NCBI RefSeq assembly: GCF_001602525.1
Contig: NZ_LSYT01000009.1
Span: 124,001-188,000 of the forward strand
Origin: Flavobacterium chilense
GTDB taxonomy: Bacteria; Bacteroidota; Bacteroidia; Flavobacteriales; Flavobacteriaceae
Direction of reading: 5' to 3'
Length of the DNA stretch: 64,000 bases
Shown: piece after piece, positions 44,764-53,503 of the stretch
Layout: each line of letters opens with the position of its first letter
Numbering within the stretch: the first letter of the stretch is position 1
Translations under genes and position numbers: made by a program
Notes under the pieces: generated by a model
What the model saw: only the letters and a program-made list of their open reading frames with translations
Told to the model about the DNA's origin: nothing
Databases searched by the model: none

Positions 44764-45837
44764 ATGAAAAAAGTAGTACACATTTTAGCCGCGATGTTAA
44801 CGAGTTCTTTTGCTTTTGCCCAAGATGATACTGAGAGTTCAGTTTCGCCAGCAACAACTTGGGGAGGATCAGCAGACGCTTACTACAAGTATGATTTTTC
44901 AAAACAAATGAATGGATTGACGAGCTTTACCAACTCACAAGATTCGTTCGAACTGGGAATGGCTTCTATTCAGGCAGGGCACACATTCGGGAAAGCCTCT
45001 GTTTTTGTAGATTTAGGTTTCGGAAAAAGAGCAGGAGAATTTTCATATAATGAAACAACAGACAAGGATATTAATGCAAAATTTTTAATTAAACAATTGT
45101 TTTTTACCTATCAGATTACAGACAAGTTTAAAGTGGTGGCAGGAAGTTTCGGGACACATATAGGATATGAGGTATTAGATGCAATAGGGAATAAAAATTA
45201 CAGCATGTCTTATGCATTTTCTTATGGGCCATTCTTTAATACCGGTGTAAAAGCTCAGTATACTTCAGGGAAGTTTACTGCTATGTTTGGGATCACAAAT
45301 CCTACTGATTTTAAATCAGCTATGGATGCCGGTTCAAAACAAAAAACATACATCGCGCAATTAGGATATATTGGCGAAACCGGAAGTGCTTATTTAAATT
45401 TTACTTCAGGAAGCAGCAATCCTGCATCTGATGAGAATAAAACACAAATCGATTTTGTAGCGTCTAAAACAATTACAGATGCTTTTTCTTTAGGCTTTAA
45501 TGCAACTTATGCTAAAACTAAAAACGATTTCGATAGTACTTTGGATGGAGACTGGTTTTCATTAGTAGGATATGCTAATTATGCTTTCAAGCCATCTTTG
45601 AGTTTGGCTTACAGAATGGAATATTTTGATGCTAAAGATGCTGCTGCAAGTTTAGGAACATTAACAGGATCAAATATTTTTGCAAATACTGTTTCATTAA
45701 ATTATAAAGTCGGAAAATTGACTATAATTCCAGAGTTGAGATACGATGCCGCTTCAGAAGATATCTTTTTGGATAAAGATGCTGCGCCAACGGGAGGTTC
45801 GTTCTTCGGATTAATAGCTACAACATACTCTTTCTAG
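44764..45837 (+). CDS. outer-membrane beta-barrel porin (bbp2/OmpL-like)
   Basis: The 357-residue protein has a signal peptide (about 1-20) and a mature part starting with WGGSADAYYKYDF. Alternating beta-strands with many aromatic girdle residues continue to a C-terminal strand ending in TTYSF, with terminal Phe. The pattern is that of the putative beta-barrel porin-2 family. It would form a general or specific outer-membrane channel; the substrate cannot be given. It is a single-gene unit, with an unusually long upstream region, and it is followed by a T17 run and a terminator. Confidence 0.8.
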   Translation: MKKVVHILAAMLTSSFAFAQDDTESSVSPATTWGGSADAYYKYDFSKQMNGLTSFTNSQDSFELGMASIQAGHTFGKASVFVDLGFGKRAGEFSYNETTDKDINAKFLIKQLFFTYQITDKFKVVAGSFGTHIGYEVLDAIGNKNYSMSYAFSYGPFFNTGVKAQYTSGKFTAMFGITNPTDFKSAMDAGSKQKTYIAQLGYIGETGSAYLNFTSGSSNPASDENKTQIDFVASKTITDAFSLGFNATYAKTKNDFDSTLDGDWFSLVGYANYAFKPSLSLAYRMEYFDAKDAAASLGTLTGSNIFANTVSLNYKVGKLTIIPELRYDAASEDIFLDKDAAPTGGSFFGLIATTYSF

Positions 45838-45852
45838 AGATAAAGATTGATA

Positions 45853-45869
45853 TTTTTTTTTTTTTTTTT
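45853..45869 (+). repeat. T17 homopolymer
   Basis: Seventeen consecutive T bases lie 16 bases after the porin stop. Such tracts vary in length during replication and sequencing. Confidence 0.9.
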
Positions 45870-45871
45870 GG

Positions 45872-45909
45872 AGCTGTCGAAATACGCTAATGTTTCGGCA
45901 GCTTTTTTA
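45872..45909 (+). terminator. intrinsic terminator after porin gene
   Basis: AGCTGTCGAAA (45872-45882) pairs with TTTCGGCAGCT (45893-45903), one G-T pair, followed by Ts. Confidence 0.8.
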
Positions 45910-46131
45910 TTTGAACCTTAATTTTTTGTCTCAGATTAACGAATTATTTTCTCGTGAAGATTAAAAAAAACTTAAGTAGGTATTCATTATTAAATCTGAA
46001 GTTAAACCCATTTTAATCTGCGTAAGACAAAGACATTTTAGACTTTCTTAGATCTCTGCGGTTAATGTTTTAATTTGTGTAATTGTCACGTTCTCGTCAT
46101 TTTCCTGTTATTTGCATCCTGAAACTTTTCT
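45910..46131. other. gene-free stretch between convergent porin and amidase genes
   Basis: No gene is seen. There are degenerate repeat-like pieces such as TAATCTGCGTAAGA and ATCTCTGCGGTTAA, which resemble common Bacteroidota intergenic repeats. Confidence 0.3.
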
Positions 46132-46171
46132 AAATAAAAAAAACGCATTTCTAAAGCTATAGAAACGCGTT
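46132..46171 (-). terminator. intrinsic terminator after amidase gene
   Basis: AACGCATTTCTA (46142-46153) pairs with TAGAAACGCGTT (46160-46171), one mismatch, and the minus-strand transcript then runs into Us (46134-46143). Confidence 0.7.
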
Positions 46172-46195
46172 TGATATTTTGTTTTGTAATGTTTT

Positions 46196-47101
46196 TTATT
46201 GAATTTGCTTTTTATAAATCGAATAAATAGTATCTATTGTTTTTCGATCTAGTACAGCAGTTGTATCTGTTTGGATGTAATGTAGTTTAAAAGCCTGAAT
46301 TGCTGCCGAAAGATTTTTGGTATTGTAGCCAATAATTCTCAAAGCAGGTTCAATTTTAAAATCAAAAGGAGCTTCTTCTAAAACAGCATCCGGCCAAATT
46401 CCGAATCCTTTTTCGGCTAATGTTTTCCACGGAAATAATGCGCTTGGATCTTGTTTTCGACCAGGAGCAATATCTGCGTGACCCAATATATTCTGAGTAG
46501 GTATGTTATAGTCTTTCTTTAGTTTTGTCAATAAAGCCACCAAACTGCTAATCTGAGCTTCTGTAAAAGGTTTAAAACCATTATTGTCAAGTTCTATTCC
46601 AATAGAAGAAGAGTTTAAATCAGTATTTTTTCCCCAGGTTGATGCTCCTGCATGCCATGCTCTTAAATAATCATTTAGCATTTGCACCACTTTTCCGTTT
46701 TCAGAAATTACATAATGAGCACTTACTTGTGTTTTTGTCTTTGTAAATGTTTTTATGGTTTGCTGAATAGAATCCTGAGCAGTGTGGTGAATAATAATAA
46801 AACTTGGTTTTCTTAGGTTGAAATTTACAGTTCCAATCCATTCTGTATTTACACCATTTAATAAATAAGTAGATCCGGTTTTAGACAAAGTATCTTTTAC
46901 GATACCCAATTGTGCAGCATAAGAAGTGTCAATAATTACAGGACTTACAGCCGGAATAGGCTGTGCTTCTTTGCTTGTAATTTGATTTTCTAAAGTTTTA
47001 AGCTGTTGGTCGTAAACTTTTTCCGTGTTTTTGTAAGGATTTGTAGAGCAAGAACTAATTATAATTGCCAGAATCAGATAACAAAAAAGTTTTTTTGCCA
47101 T
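46196..47101 (-). CDS. lipoprotein N-acetylmuramoyl-L-alanine amidase (Amidase_2, AmiD-like)
   Basis: The 301-residue protein has a lipoprotein signal with Cys18 in ISSCSTNPY and a linker of about 70 residues. The Amidase_2 domain follows (about 85-245): zinc His in IIHHTAQ, AHYVISENGKVVQ, RAWHAG, and zinc His and catalytic region in LGHADIAPGRKQDP. A short C-terminal helical peptidoglycan-binding-like part closes the protein (about 255-301). This is the AmiD layout, an outer-membrane enzyme that removes stem peptides from muramic acid. The gene lies 36 bases after the secreted Gly-rich protein gene and may be co-transcribed. Confidence 0.9.
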   Translation of the reverse strand: MAKKLFCYLILAIIISSCSTNPYKNTEKVYDQQLKTLENQITSKEAQPIPAVSPVIIDTSYAAQLGIVKDTLSKTGSTYLLNGVNTEWIGTVNFNLRKPSFIIIHHTAQDSIQQTIKTFTKTKTQVSAHYVISENGKVVQMLNDYLRAWHAGASTWGKNTDLNSSSIGIELDNNGFKPFTEAQISSLVALLTKLKKDYNIPTQNILGHADIAPGRKQDPSALFPWKTLAEKGFGIWPDAVLEEAPFDFKIEPALRIIGYNTKNLSAAIQAFKLHYIQTDTTAVLDRKTIDTIYSIYKKQIQ

Positions 47102-47137
47102 GGTTAGTTATATTTTAAAAAGAAAAAATTGAAGTAA

Positions 47138-47719
47138 TTACTCCTGAATCTTTGTTGTTTCAGTGTCTTCTTTAACTTCTTTTACGTCCTTAGAATCTTT
47201 AGAGTCCTTTTTCTTTTTTGACTTAGAAGGTTTTTTAATTTCCTTAAAGTTTTCCATAAACGAAGTGTACTTAGTAACTTGATCTGGATTTAAAAAAGCA
47301 GTTATTTTTTTTGTAGTACTTTCTCTTAAAGCTTTTATTTGCTCAATTTTTTGATCCTGACTGCTGCCTTCGTTTTTCAATAAAATCCCTTGTTCTTTTA
47401 AGCTGTCTGCTAAAACGTTAGTAATTGCTATGGCTTGAAGTTCATCAAGATTTACCTCAGGTTTCATTTGTTCTACAATTTTTGCTGCAGTTTCTTCAAC
47501 AGGAATTTCTTTAGGCTTGCTGGTGTTTCCCTGAGGACCTCCCATCATACTTCTGTCCATACCCATTCCGCCGCCACGTCCGTAGCCGCCGTTTCCGTAA
47601 CCACCACCATAACCGCCGCCGCCATAACCATTGTTATATCCATTTCCGTATTGAGCCGAAACAGAATTAAAGCAGAATATGGTAAAAACCAAAAGAAATA
47701 AAGATTGTATAGGTTTCAT
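47138..47719 (-). CDS. secreted Gly/Tyr-rich protein, unassigned function
   Basis: The 193-residue protein has a signal peptide (about 1-22) and then a low-complexity Gly-Tyr-Asn stretch (about 23-60, e.g. GYGGGGYGGGYGNGGYG). A helical region follows (about 70-165) with acidic and Gln-rich text and KITAFLNPDQVTKYTSFMENF, which recalls LTxxQ/Spy-like motifs. The tail is very Lys-rich (about 165-193). The function is not known; the layout suggests a periplasmic or cell-surface protein that binds other envelope parts. It precedes the amidase gene in the same direction. Confidence 0.7.
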   Translation of the reverse strand: MKPIQSLFLLVFTIFCFNSVSAQYGNGYNNGYGGGGYGGGYGNGGYGRGGGMGMDRSMMGGPQGNTSKPKEIPVEETAAKIVEQMKPEVNLDELQAIAITNVLADSLKEQGILLKNEGSSQDQKIEQIKALRESTTKKITAFLNPDQVTKYTSFMENFKEIKKPSKSKKKKDSKDSKDVKEVKEDTETTKIQE

Positions 47720-47761
47720 AAAAGTCTTTTTATCTAAAATTGATAATTGTTTAGCGTAAAT

Positions 47762-49075
47762 TTAAGCAGGTTCTCCGTATAAATCAAATTCTGTTGCCTC
47801 TATTATTCTTATATTAACAAATTCACCTGTTTTTACATAATGTTTAGAGGCATCAATTAATACTTCATTGTCAACATCAGGGCTATCAAACTCAGTTCTT
47901 CCCACAAAATGAGCACCTTCTTTTCTGTCAACGATACATTTGTAAACCTGTCCTACTTTTTCCTGATTTAAATCCCATGAGATTTGAGATTGTAATTCCA
48001 TAATTTCGTTTGCTCTGGCTTGTTTTACATCATCCGGAACATTATCTTCAAGCAAATAAGCATGAGTATTTTCTTCATGAGAATAAGCAAAACATCCCAT
48101 TCTGTCAAATTTCATTTCCTGAACAAAATCTTTCAAAATCTCAAAATCTTCCTGAGTTTCGCCAGGGTATCCAACAATTAAAGTAGTTCTGATCGCCATT
48201 CCTGGAACTGCAGCTCTAAAATCTTTCAATAACTGAGTTGTTTTAGCCTGAGTTGTTCCACGACGCATTGATTTCAAAATAGAATCAGAAATATGTTGCA
48301 ACGGAATATCTATATAGTTACAAATTTTAGGCTCACGCTTCATTAATTCCAAAACATCCATCGGGAAACCGGTTGGGTAGGCATAATGCAAGCGAATCCA
48401 TTCAATACCTTCAACTTTTGCTAATTCTTCCAAAAGTTCGGCAAGATTTCTTTTCTTATAAAGGTCAAGTCCATAGTAAGTTAAATCCTGAGCAATCAGG
48501 ATTAATTCTTTAACCCCGTTTTTAGCTAAACCTTGTGCTTCTTTAACTAATTTTTCAATTGGTTGCGAAATGTGAGAACCTCTCATTAAAGGGATAGCGC
48601 AAAAACTGCAAGGTCTGTCGCAACCTTCGGCAATTTTTAAATAAGCATAATTTTTAGGAGTTGTAGTTAAACGTTCTCCTAATAATTCATGTTTGTAATC
48701 AGCGCCTAAAGCTTTTAATAACTGAGGCAATTCGGTAGTACCAAAATATTGATCTACGTTTGGAATCTCTTTTTCTAAATCAGGTCTGTAACGCTCAGAT
48801 AAACATCCGGTAACAAAAACCTTATCCACTAATCCTTTGTCTTTTTTATCAGCATATTCCAAAATCATGTTTACCGACTCTGCTTTGGCATTGTCAATAA
48901 AGCCACAAGTGTTGATTACGATAATGTTTCCTTCTTCTTTGGCAGTAGCTTCATGAGTGACTTCTTTACCACTGGCACGAAGTTGTCCCATAAGCACTTC
49001 ACTATCATATACATTTTTCGAACACCCAAGAGTGATTACGTTAATTTTGTTCTTTTTTAAAGACTTGGTTCTCAT
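47762..49075 (-). CDS. rimO: ribosomal protein S12 methylthiotransferase RimO
   Basis: The 437-residue protein has the three-domain methylthiotransferase layout. The N-terminal UPF0004 domain binds a cluster through Cys18 (LGCSKN), Cys57 (NTCGF) and Cys91 (GCLSERY). The radical SAM domain has Cys152, 156 and 159 in GCDRPCSFC followed by AIPLMRGSHISQP. A C-terminal TRAM domain (about 370-437) ends with EFDLYGEP. The LGCSKN start and the IPLMRG text fit RimO, which adds a methylthio group to an aspartate of ribosomal protein S12, and not MiaB. A TAnnTTTG -7 lies just upstream. Confidence 0.95.
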   Translation of the reverse strand: MRTKSLKKNKINVITLGCSKNVYDSEVLMGQLRASGKEVTHEATAKEEGNIIVINTCGFIDNAKAESVNMILEYADKKDKGLVDKVFVTGCLSERYRPDLEKEIPNVDQYFGTTELPQLLKALGADYKHELLGERLTTTPKNYAYLKIAEGCDRPCSFCAIPLMRGSHISQPIEKLVKEAQGLAKNGVKELILIAQDLTYYGLDLYKKRNLAELLEELAKVEGIEWIRLHYAYPTGFPMDVLELMKREPKICNYIDIPLQHISDSILKSMRRGTTQAKTTQLLKDFRAAVPGMAIRTTLIVGYPGETQEDFEILKDFVQEMKFDRMGCFAYSHEENTHAYLLEDNVPDDVKQARANEIMELQSQISWDLNQEKVGQVYKCIVDRKEGAHFVGRTEFDSPDVDNEVLIDASKHYVKTGEFVNIRIIEATEFDLYGEPA

Positions 49076-49094
49076 ACTTTTATAAATTGGAGTG

Positions 49095-49102
49095 CAAAAT
49101 TA
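49095..49102 (-). promoter_or_regulatory. promoter -7 element for rimO
   Basis: Reads TAATTTTG on the minus strand, 19 bases before the ATG at 49075. The structured element at 49164-49229 therefore lies upstream of this start site. Confidence 0.45.
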
Positions 49103-49163
49103 CACTTTTTTATTCAAACACCGCTTATTTCGGTTTCATTTAGCTGTTTTTTATGAAGCTATT

Positions 49164-49229
49164 CCTGCTCTCCACTATATCTTTTGTGGCGAACCCCGCC
49201 ACAAAAGGATGCCGTTTCGATCAGGGCTA
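49164..49229 (-). ncRNA. structured intergenic element, copy B
   Basis: On the minus strand, outer CCTG pairs with CAGG. The internal-loop strands are ATCGAAACGGCAT and ATATAGTGGAGAG. The inner 11-bp stem CTTTTGTGGCG is perfect. The loop core differs completely from copy A while pairing is kept, which supports a selected structure. It begins 58 bases after the stop of the FadL-like gene. Confidence 0.5.
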
Positions 49230-49286
49230 AAAAAAATCCGCCAAGTAATACCTGACGGAAATTTCAATTAATCTATTTAATTTTAA

Positions 49287-50789
49287 TTACAATTCAAATA
49301 ATAGGGTCAACGTAACATTGTTTAGTTTCGATGTTATGTTTGCTCCGTCAGTCAAACCTGTAGCAAAAAATCCCTGATTAGATTTTCTTTCTAAATAAGA
49401 ATAAGCCAGGTCTAATTTAGTTGCTCCGAAATTATAGCCTAAACCTCCGGAATAACTATTTAAATCTCCAAGAGTAGTTCCGTTTTTATAAGGACTGCCT
49501 TCGTAGCGATAACCACCTCTTAGACTTAATTGTTTTATTTTATATTCAGCTCCAACTCTTAATTCTCCGGTATTAGTAAGTTGATTGCTAATGTCGTTGT
49601 TTACACCTCTAAAGCCAGCATCACTCGTTGGTTTAAACTTGGTATTTGCGTAGTCCTTAATAGCGTAATCAACACTAATTAAACCGGATTTGCCAAAAAC
49701 ATAAGCGGCACTAAAAGTGGTTTTTGCAGGAGTTTGTAAAGTATAAGAATCGTATACGTTTACAATGTTAGGATTAACATTTGCATAGTTTTCCGGTCCT
49801 CCGGCAGCTTGTGTAGTGGTATAAAGACTTTGTGAAACTTCATCATAAAGTTCATACCAGGTATTTGATTCGTAAGCTAAACCAAGTCTGAATGCTTCTG
49901 TAACTTTAGCAATGGCTCCAAGTTGAAAAGAAAAACCATTTCCGTAAGTATACAATTCATTATTGAAACGTAAATTCGATATGGTTGCAGTAGGTTGTAG
50001 AGGATTGTTATTGTCTTCGTAAAAACTGCTGGAACGTCTAAAGTCAGTAATATGAACATTTAAGTTAGCTCCTAAGTAAATTCTGTCTTTATAAGATGTA
50101 GCAATATTGAAGCTTAATTTACTATTGTATCCTCTTGAATAAATGGCATTTTCCTGATAATAGTTACCACCTGCAGGAACGTTTGAAGTGTATTGTGTAT
50201 TGTTGTTGGTGTCTGATATAGGATTGATTACAAAACCCTTATATCCAAAATAAGCCTGCTGCTCATTATAAAATTGACTTTTATAAGGAATTTGAGTTAT
50301 ATCTCCTAAAGGAATTCCATTGGCATAAGCCAGGAAATATTTGTCTATAGAGTTTGTTGGATTTGTTCCTGCTGAAAAAACATTGTTGTTAAAATTATTT
50401 GTGTTTTCATACGAGATCCCAAGTGCAATCTTTTTCCAGTTATTGTTTGGGTTATGATCTTTAAAAACAAATACTCCGCCAGCCTGATTCAGAATAAATG
50501 AGTTGTCTTTGTCGTTAGTCTGAGTTCCAAAATAGTTAGAATTGTTTTTAACATTTTGATTGCTAAGGCTTATTCCAACCTGATTGTTTGAAAATATGGC
50601 CGAACCCGCCGGATTGACAGTTATAGAGGATAGATCTCCTCCAACGGCTCCAAAAGCACCGCTCATAGCTCTAAATCTTGCAGTTCCGGTCAAATTGTCC
50701 TGTGCGTAACGCAAAGCGTCTGATACTTCTTGTGAATATGAGGCGCTAACAGTTAGTCCTGTAATAAGTAGGAAGAATATTTTTTTCAT
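49287..50789 (-). CDS. FadL/OmpP1-like outer-membrane transport protein
   Basis: The 500-residue protein has a signal peptide (about 1-19). The mature start ALRYAQDNLTGTARFRAMSGAFGAVGGDLSSITVNPAGSA contains the NPAG motif of the FadL/TodX family hatch region. The rest is a beta-barrel with periodic aromatic strands, ending in LTLLFEL. FadL-type channels carry hydrophobic compounds across the outer membrane by lateral diffusion; the substrate here is unknown. The Flavobacterial relatives are about this long, so it is complete. It lies 49 bases after the Tyr/Gly-rich lipoprotein gene and may be co-transcribed. Confidence 0.85.
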   Translation of the reverse strand: MKKIFFLLITGLTVSASYSQEVSDALRYAQDNLTGTARFRAMSGAFGAVGGDLSSITVNPAGSAIFSNNQVGISLSNQNVKNNSNYFGTQTNDKDNSFILNQAGGVFVFKDHNPNNNWKKIALGISYENTNNFNNNVFSAGTNPTNSIDKYFLAYANGIPLGDITQIPYKSQFYNEQQAYFGYKGFVINPISDTNNNTQYTSNVPAGGNYYQENAIYSRGYNSKLSFNIATSYKDRIYLGANLNVHITDFRRSSSFYEDNNNPLQPTATISNLRFNNELYTYGNGFSFQLGAIAKVTEAFRLGLAYESNTWYELYDEVSQSLYTTTQAAGGPENYANVNPNIVNVYDSYTLQTPAKTTFSAAYVFGKSGLISVDYAIKDYANTKFKPTSDAGFRGVNNDISNQLTNTGELRVGAEYKIKQLSLRGGYRYEGSPYKNGTTLGDLNSYSGGLGYNFGATKLDLAYSYLERKSNQGFFATGLTDGANITSKLNNVTLTLLFEL

Positions 50790-50838
50790 TTGGATAGTTT
50801 TTTAATATAATTTTTTGAAAGTATGGGGGAAGAAGTGA

Positions 50839-51843
50839 TTATCTTCTTCCTCCGCCACCGCCACCGCCGTATGATCTTCCGCCACCGTCGCCACCGCCGC
50901 CGCTGTAGGATCTTCCACCGCCGCCACCGCCACTGTTCATTGAACGTGATGGGCTAGGAGAGTAAGTTCTTCCTGAGTTGCCATTATCGTAGCTTCTTGT
51001 TGTGGTGTTGCCTGATCTTCTGTTAGAATAGTCAAAGCTGTTGTTTTGTCCTTGACCTGCACTTCTTCTATTAGTGAAAGTTGGGCTGGAAGAATCGTAT
51101 GTTCTTCCATTTGTATTGGAGCTTCTTCTAAAATCAGAATATCCACTTTGTCTATTGGTTGTGTAGTTTCTATTTGTGTTATAGCTTCTGTTTGAATCGT
51201 AGTTTCTGGTAGTGTAACTTCTGTTTGTTGTAAAACTGCCATTGGTATATCCTCTGTTGTAAGCGTAATTTCTTCCGCCATAGTAAGAAGCAGAGCCTCT
51301 TCTTCCGTAGTTATAAGCGTAGTTGTTGTATCGGTAACCAGGTCCCCAGTATCCAGGATAACCCCAGGTTGGATAACCCCAACCCCATCCGGCTCCCCAG
51401 TATCCGCCAGGATAACCCCAGTAGCCTCCGTAACCCCATCCGTATCCATAATAAGGATATCCAAAACCGTAACCTAATCCCCAGGACCAAGATGGGTCAG
51501 AATAAACATTTACAGAAACATCCGTATTGGCACTTCCCCATGCAGGGTAGGTGTTAACAGTTTGTGTGCTGTCGTTTACGGCGTAATTACCATAACTGTC
51601 TACATCAGTAAAAATTTCTGTAGGCTGATCGTCGTCTTGCAGCGATTTAAAATAGTCTCTATACTGATTGTTTGTGTTTGTGGTATTTGTCTGAGTGTAT
51701 CTATGGGTTGAGTTACCGTATACGCCGTCATTATCATGATAGGAAGTATTTTGGTAAGAACCACATGATGCAAGTAGAAAACTCAATAATCCAATTAAGT
51801 AAAAATGACTTGAGTTTTGGCGGAGAGTAGCATAAGTTTTCAT
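50839..51843 (-). CDS. Tyr/Gly/Trp-rich surface lipoprotein, unassigned function
   Basis: The 334-residue protein has a lipoprotein signal with Cys27 in LLASCGSYQN. A short region follows (about 55-110) with DDQPTEIFTDVDSYGNYAV, then a strongly repetitive part rich in Gly, Tyr, Trp and Pro (about 115-190; GYGFGYPYYGYGWGYGG) and a tail rich in Ser, Asn, Arg and Gly (about 190-334) ending in GGGGGGRR. No fold can be assigned. Low-complexity lipoproteins of this sort are common in Flavobacteria and may be exposed on the cell surface. It diverges from proS and shares the gap with that promoter. Confidence 0.7.
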   Translation of the reverse strand: MKTYATLRQNSSHFYLIGLLSFLLASCGSYQNTSYHDNDGVYGNSTHRYTQTNTTNTNNQYRDYFKSLQDDDQPTEIFTDVDSYGNYAVNDSTQTVNTYPAWGSANTDVSVNVYSDPSWSWGLGYGFGYPYYGYGWGYGGYWGYPGGYWGAGWGWGYPTWGYPGYWGPGYRYNNYAYNYGRRGSASYYGGRNYAYNRGYTNGSFTTNRSYTTRNYDSNRSYNTNRNYTTNRQSGYSDFRRSSNTNGRTYDSSSPTFTNRRSAGQGQNNSFDYSNRRSGNTTTRSYDNGNSGRTYSPSPSRSMNSGGGGGGRSYSGGGGDGGGRSYGGGGGGGRR

Positions 51844-51873
51844 ATCTGTGGTGTTTTTTATTGTTGCACATTA

Positions 51874-51881
51874 CAAAAATA
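51874..51881 (-). promoter_or_regulatory. promoter -7 element for Tyr/Gly-rich lipoprotein gene
   Basis: Reads TATTTTTG on the minus strand, 30 bases before the ATG at 51843. Confidence 0.4.
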
Positions 51882-51883
51882 GT

Positions 51884-51891
51884 TAGTTTTG
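51884..51891 (+). promoter_or_regulatory. promoter -7 element for proS
   Basis: TAGTTTTG, with TTG at 51861-51863 twenty bases upstream as a -33 candidate. The leader to the ATG at 51945 would be about 47 bases. Confidence 0.5.
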
Positions 51892-51944
51892 TCAAACTAT
51901 TTAGTTAAAATTATTAAAACAAAATTTGTGCCAAACTATTCAAT

Positions 51945-53423
51945 ATGAGTAAGAACCTCACTACAAGATCAGAAGATTATTCGAAATGGTATAATGAACT
52001 GGTTGTTAAAGCAGATCTAGCTGAAAATTCAGGTGTAAGAGGATGTATGGTAATTAAGCCATACGGATATGCTATTTGGGAAAAAATGCAGGCTGAGTTA
52101 GATCGAATGTTTAAAGAAACGGGACATCAAAACGCATACTTTCCTTTATTCGTGCCTAAGAGCATGTTTGAGGCTGAAGAAAAAAATGCAGAAGGATTTG
52201 CAAAAGAATGTGCTATTGTGACACATTACAGATTAAAGAATGATCCGGATAAACCGGGGAAATTGATGGTTGATCCAAATGCAAAATTAGAAGAAGAACT
52301 TATTGTGCGTCCTACCAGTGAGGCTATTATCTGGTCTACATATAAAGGATGGGTGCAGTCTTATAGAGATTTACCTTTATTGATTAATCAATGGGCTAAT
52401 GTGGTTCGTTGGGAAATGCGTACACGTTTGTTTTTGAGAACTGCGGAATTTTTGTGGCAGGAAGGACATACAGCACATGCTACAAAAGCAGAGGCGCTGG
52501 AAGAATCAGAGAAAATGATGAATGTTTATGCTGATTTTGCTGAGAACTTCATGGCTATTCCTGTGGTAAAAGGTTTTAAAACCGAAACGGAACGTTTTGC
52601 TGGAGCAGATGAAACATATTGTATTGAAGCTTTAATGCAGGACGGAAAAGCTCTGCAGGCGGGAACATCTCACTTTTTAGGACAAAATTTTGCTAAAGCC
52701 TTTGATGTGAAATTTGCTAATGCAGAAGGGAAACAGGAACATGTTTGGGGAACTTCCTGGGGAGTATCTACCCGTTTGATGGGGGCTTTGGTAATGACGC
52801 ATTCTGATGATCAGGGATTGGTATTGCCACCAAATTTAGCGCCAATACAGGTTGTAATTGTTCCAATTCATAAAACAGATGAACAATTGGTACAAATCAC
52901 AACCGCAGTTAATGAATTGACTGCTAAGTTGAGAAAACTTAAGATTTCTGTTAAATATGATGACAGAACAACTCAAAAACCAGGGTTTAAATTTGCTGAA
53001 TGGGAATTAAAAGGTGTTCCTGTTAGAATTGCAGTTGGTCCAAAAGATTTGGAAAATGGAACTTTTGAGGTTGCCAGACGTGATACTTTGACAAAAGAAG
53101 TTGTTGCTGCTGACGGGATTGTAAATTATGTAAATGATTTATTAGAGCAGATTCAATCGGATTTATTTAATAAGGCATTAGATTATCGTAATACTCATAT
53201 TACTGAAGTAAATAATTTTGAGGAGTTTAAGGAAATTTTAGAAGGTAAAGGAGGATTTATTTCGGCTCATTGGGACGGAACTGCGGAGACTGAAGAGAAG
53301 ATAAAAGACCTGACAAAAGCGACCATTCGTTGCATACCTTTGGATGCTGTAGAAGAGGCGGGAAGCTGTGTGTTTACTGGTAATCCTTCATCAAAGCGAG
53401 TGCTTTTTGCGAAGGCGTATTAA
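51945..53423 (+). CDS. proS: prolyl-tRNA synthetase (archaeal/eukaryote-like type)
   Basis: The 492-residue protein has class II motif 2 text (RWEMRTRLFLRTAEFLWQEGHTAH) and motif 3 (GVSTRLMGALVMTHSDDQGLVLPP), followed by the anticodon-binding domain (PIHKTDEQL) and the C-terminal domain ending RVLFAKAY. The start SEDYSKWYNELVVKADLAE is typical for the shorter ProS of the archaeal/eukaryotic type, which has no YbaK editing insert. The enzyme charges tRNA-Pro with proline in the cytoplasm. The same type occurs in Bacteroidota. It lies just upstream of the tRNA-Glu genes and diverges from the lipoprotein gene. Confidence 0.96.
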   Translation: MSKNLTTRSEDYSKWYNELVVKADLAENSGVRGCMVIKPYGYAIWEKMQAELDRMFKETGHQNAYFPLFVPKSMFEAEEKNAEGFAKECAIVTHYRLKNDPDKPGKLMVDPNAKLEEELIVRPTSEAIIWSTYKGWVQSYRDLPLLINQWANVVRWEMRTRLFLRTAEFLWQEGHTAHATKAEALEESEKMMNVYADFAENFMAIPVVKGFKTETERFAGADETYCIEALMQDGKALQAGTSHFLGQNFAKAFDVKFANAEGKQEHVWGTSWGVSTRLMGALVMTHSDDQGLVLPPNLAPIQVVIVPIHKTDEQLVQITTAVNELTAKLRKLKISVKYDDRTTQKPGFKFAEWELKGVPVRIAVGPKDLENGTFEVARRDTLTKEVVAADGIVNYVNDLLEQIQSDLFNKALDYRNTHITEVNNFEEFKEILEGKGGFISAHWDGTAETEEKIKDLTKATIRCIPLDAVEEAGSCVFTGNPSSKRVLFAKAY

Positions 53424-53451
53424 AAAAAAATAAAAAAAATTGCATCAGCTA

Positions 53452-53481
53452 TTGTGCAACTAAAAAATAGATGTATCTTTG
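53452..53481 (+). promoter_or_regulatory. promoter of the tRNA-Glu cluster
   Basis: TTG (53452-53454) and TATCTTTG (53474-53481) are separated by 19 bases, which is the Bacteroidota -33/-7 consensus. The predicted start is about 15 bases before the first tRNA. Confidence 0.75.
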
Positions 53482-53503
53482 CATCCGCATTAGAGAAACA
53501 CAT

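Noticed and set aside
50937..51464. 175-codon open frame in another phase of the Tyr/Gly-rich gene
   Set aside because: It has no start context or signal and arises from the low-complexity sequence of the true gene.
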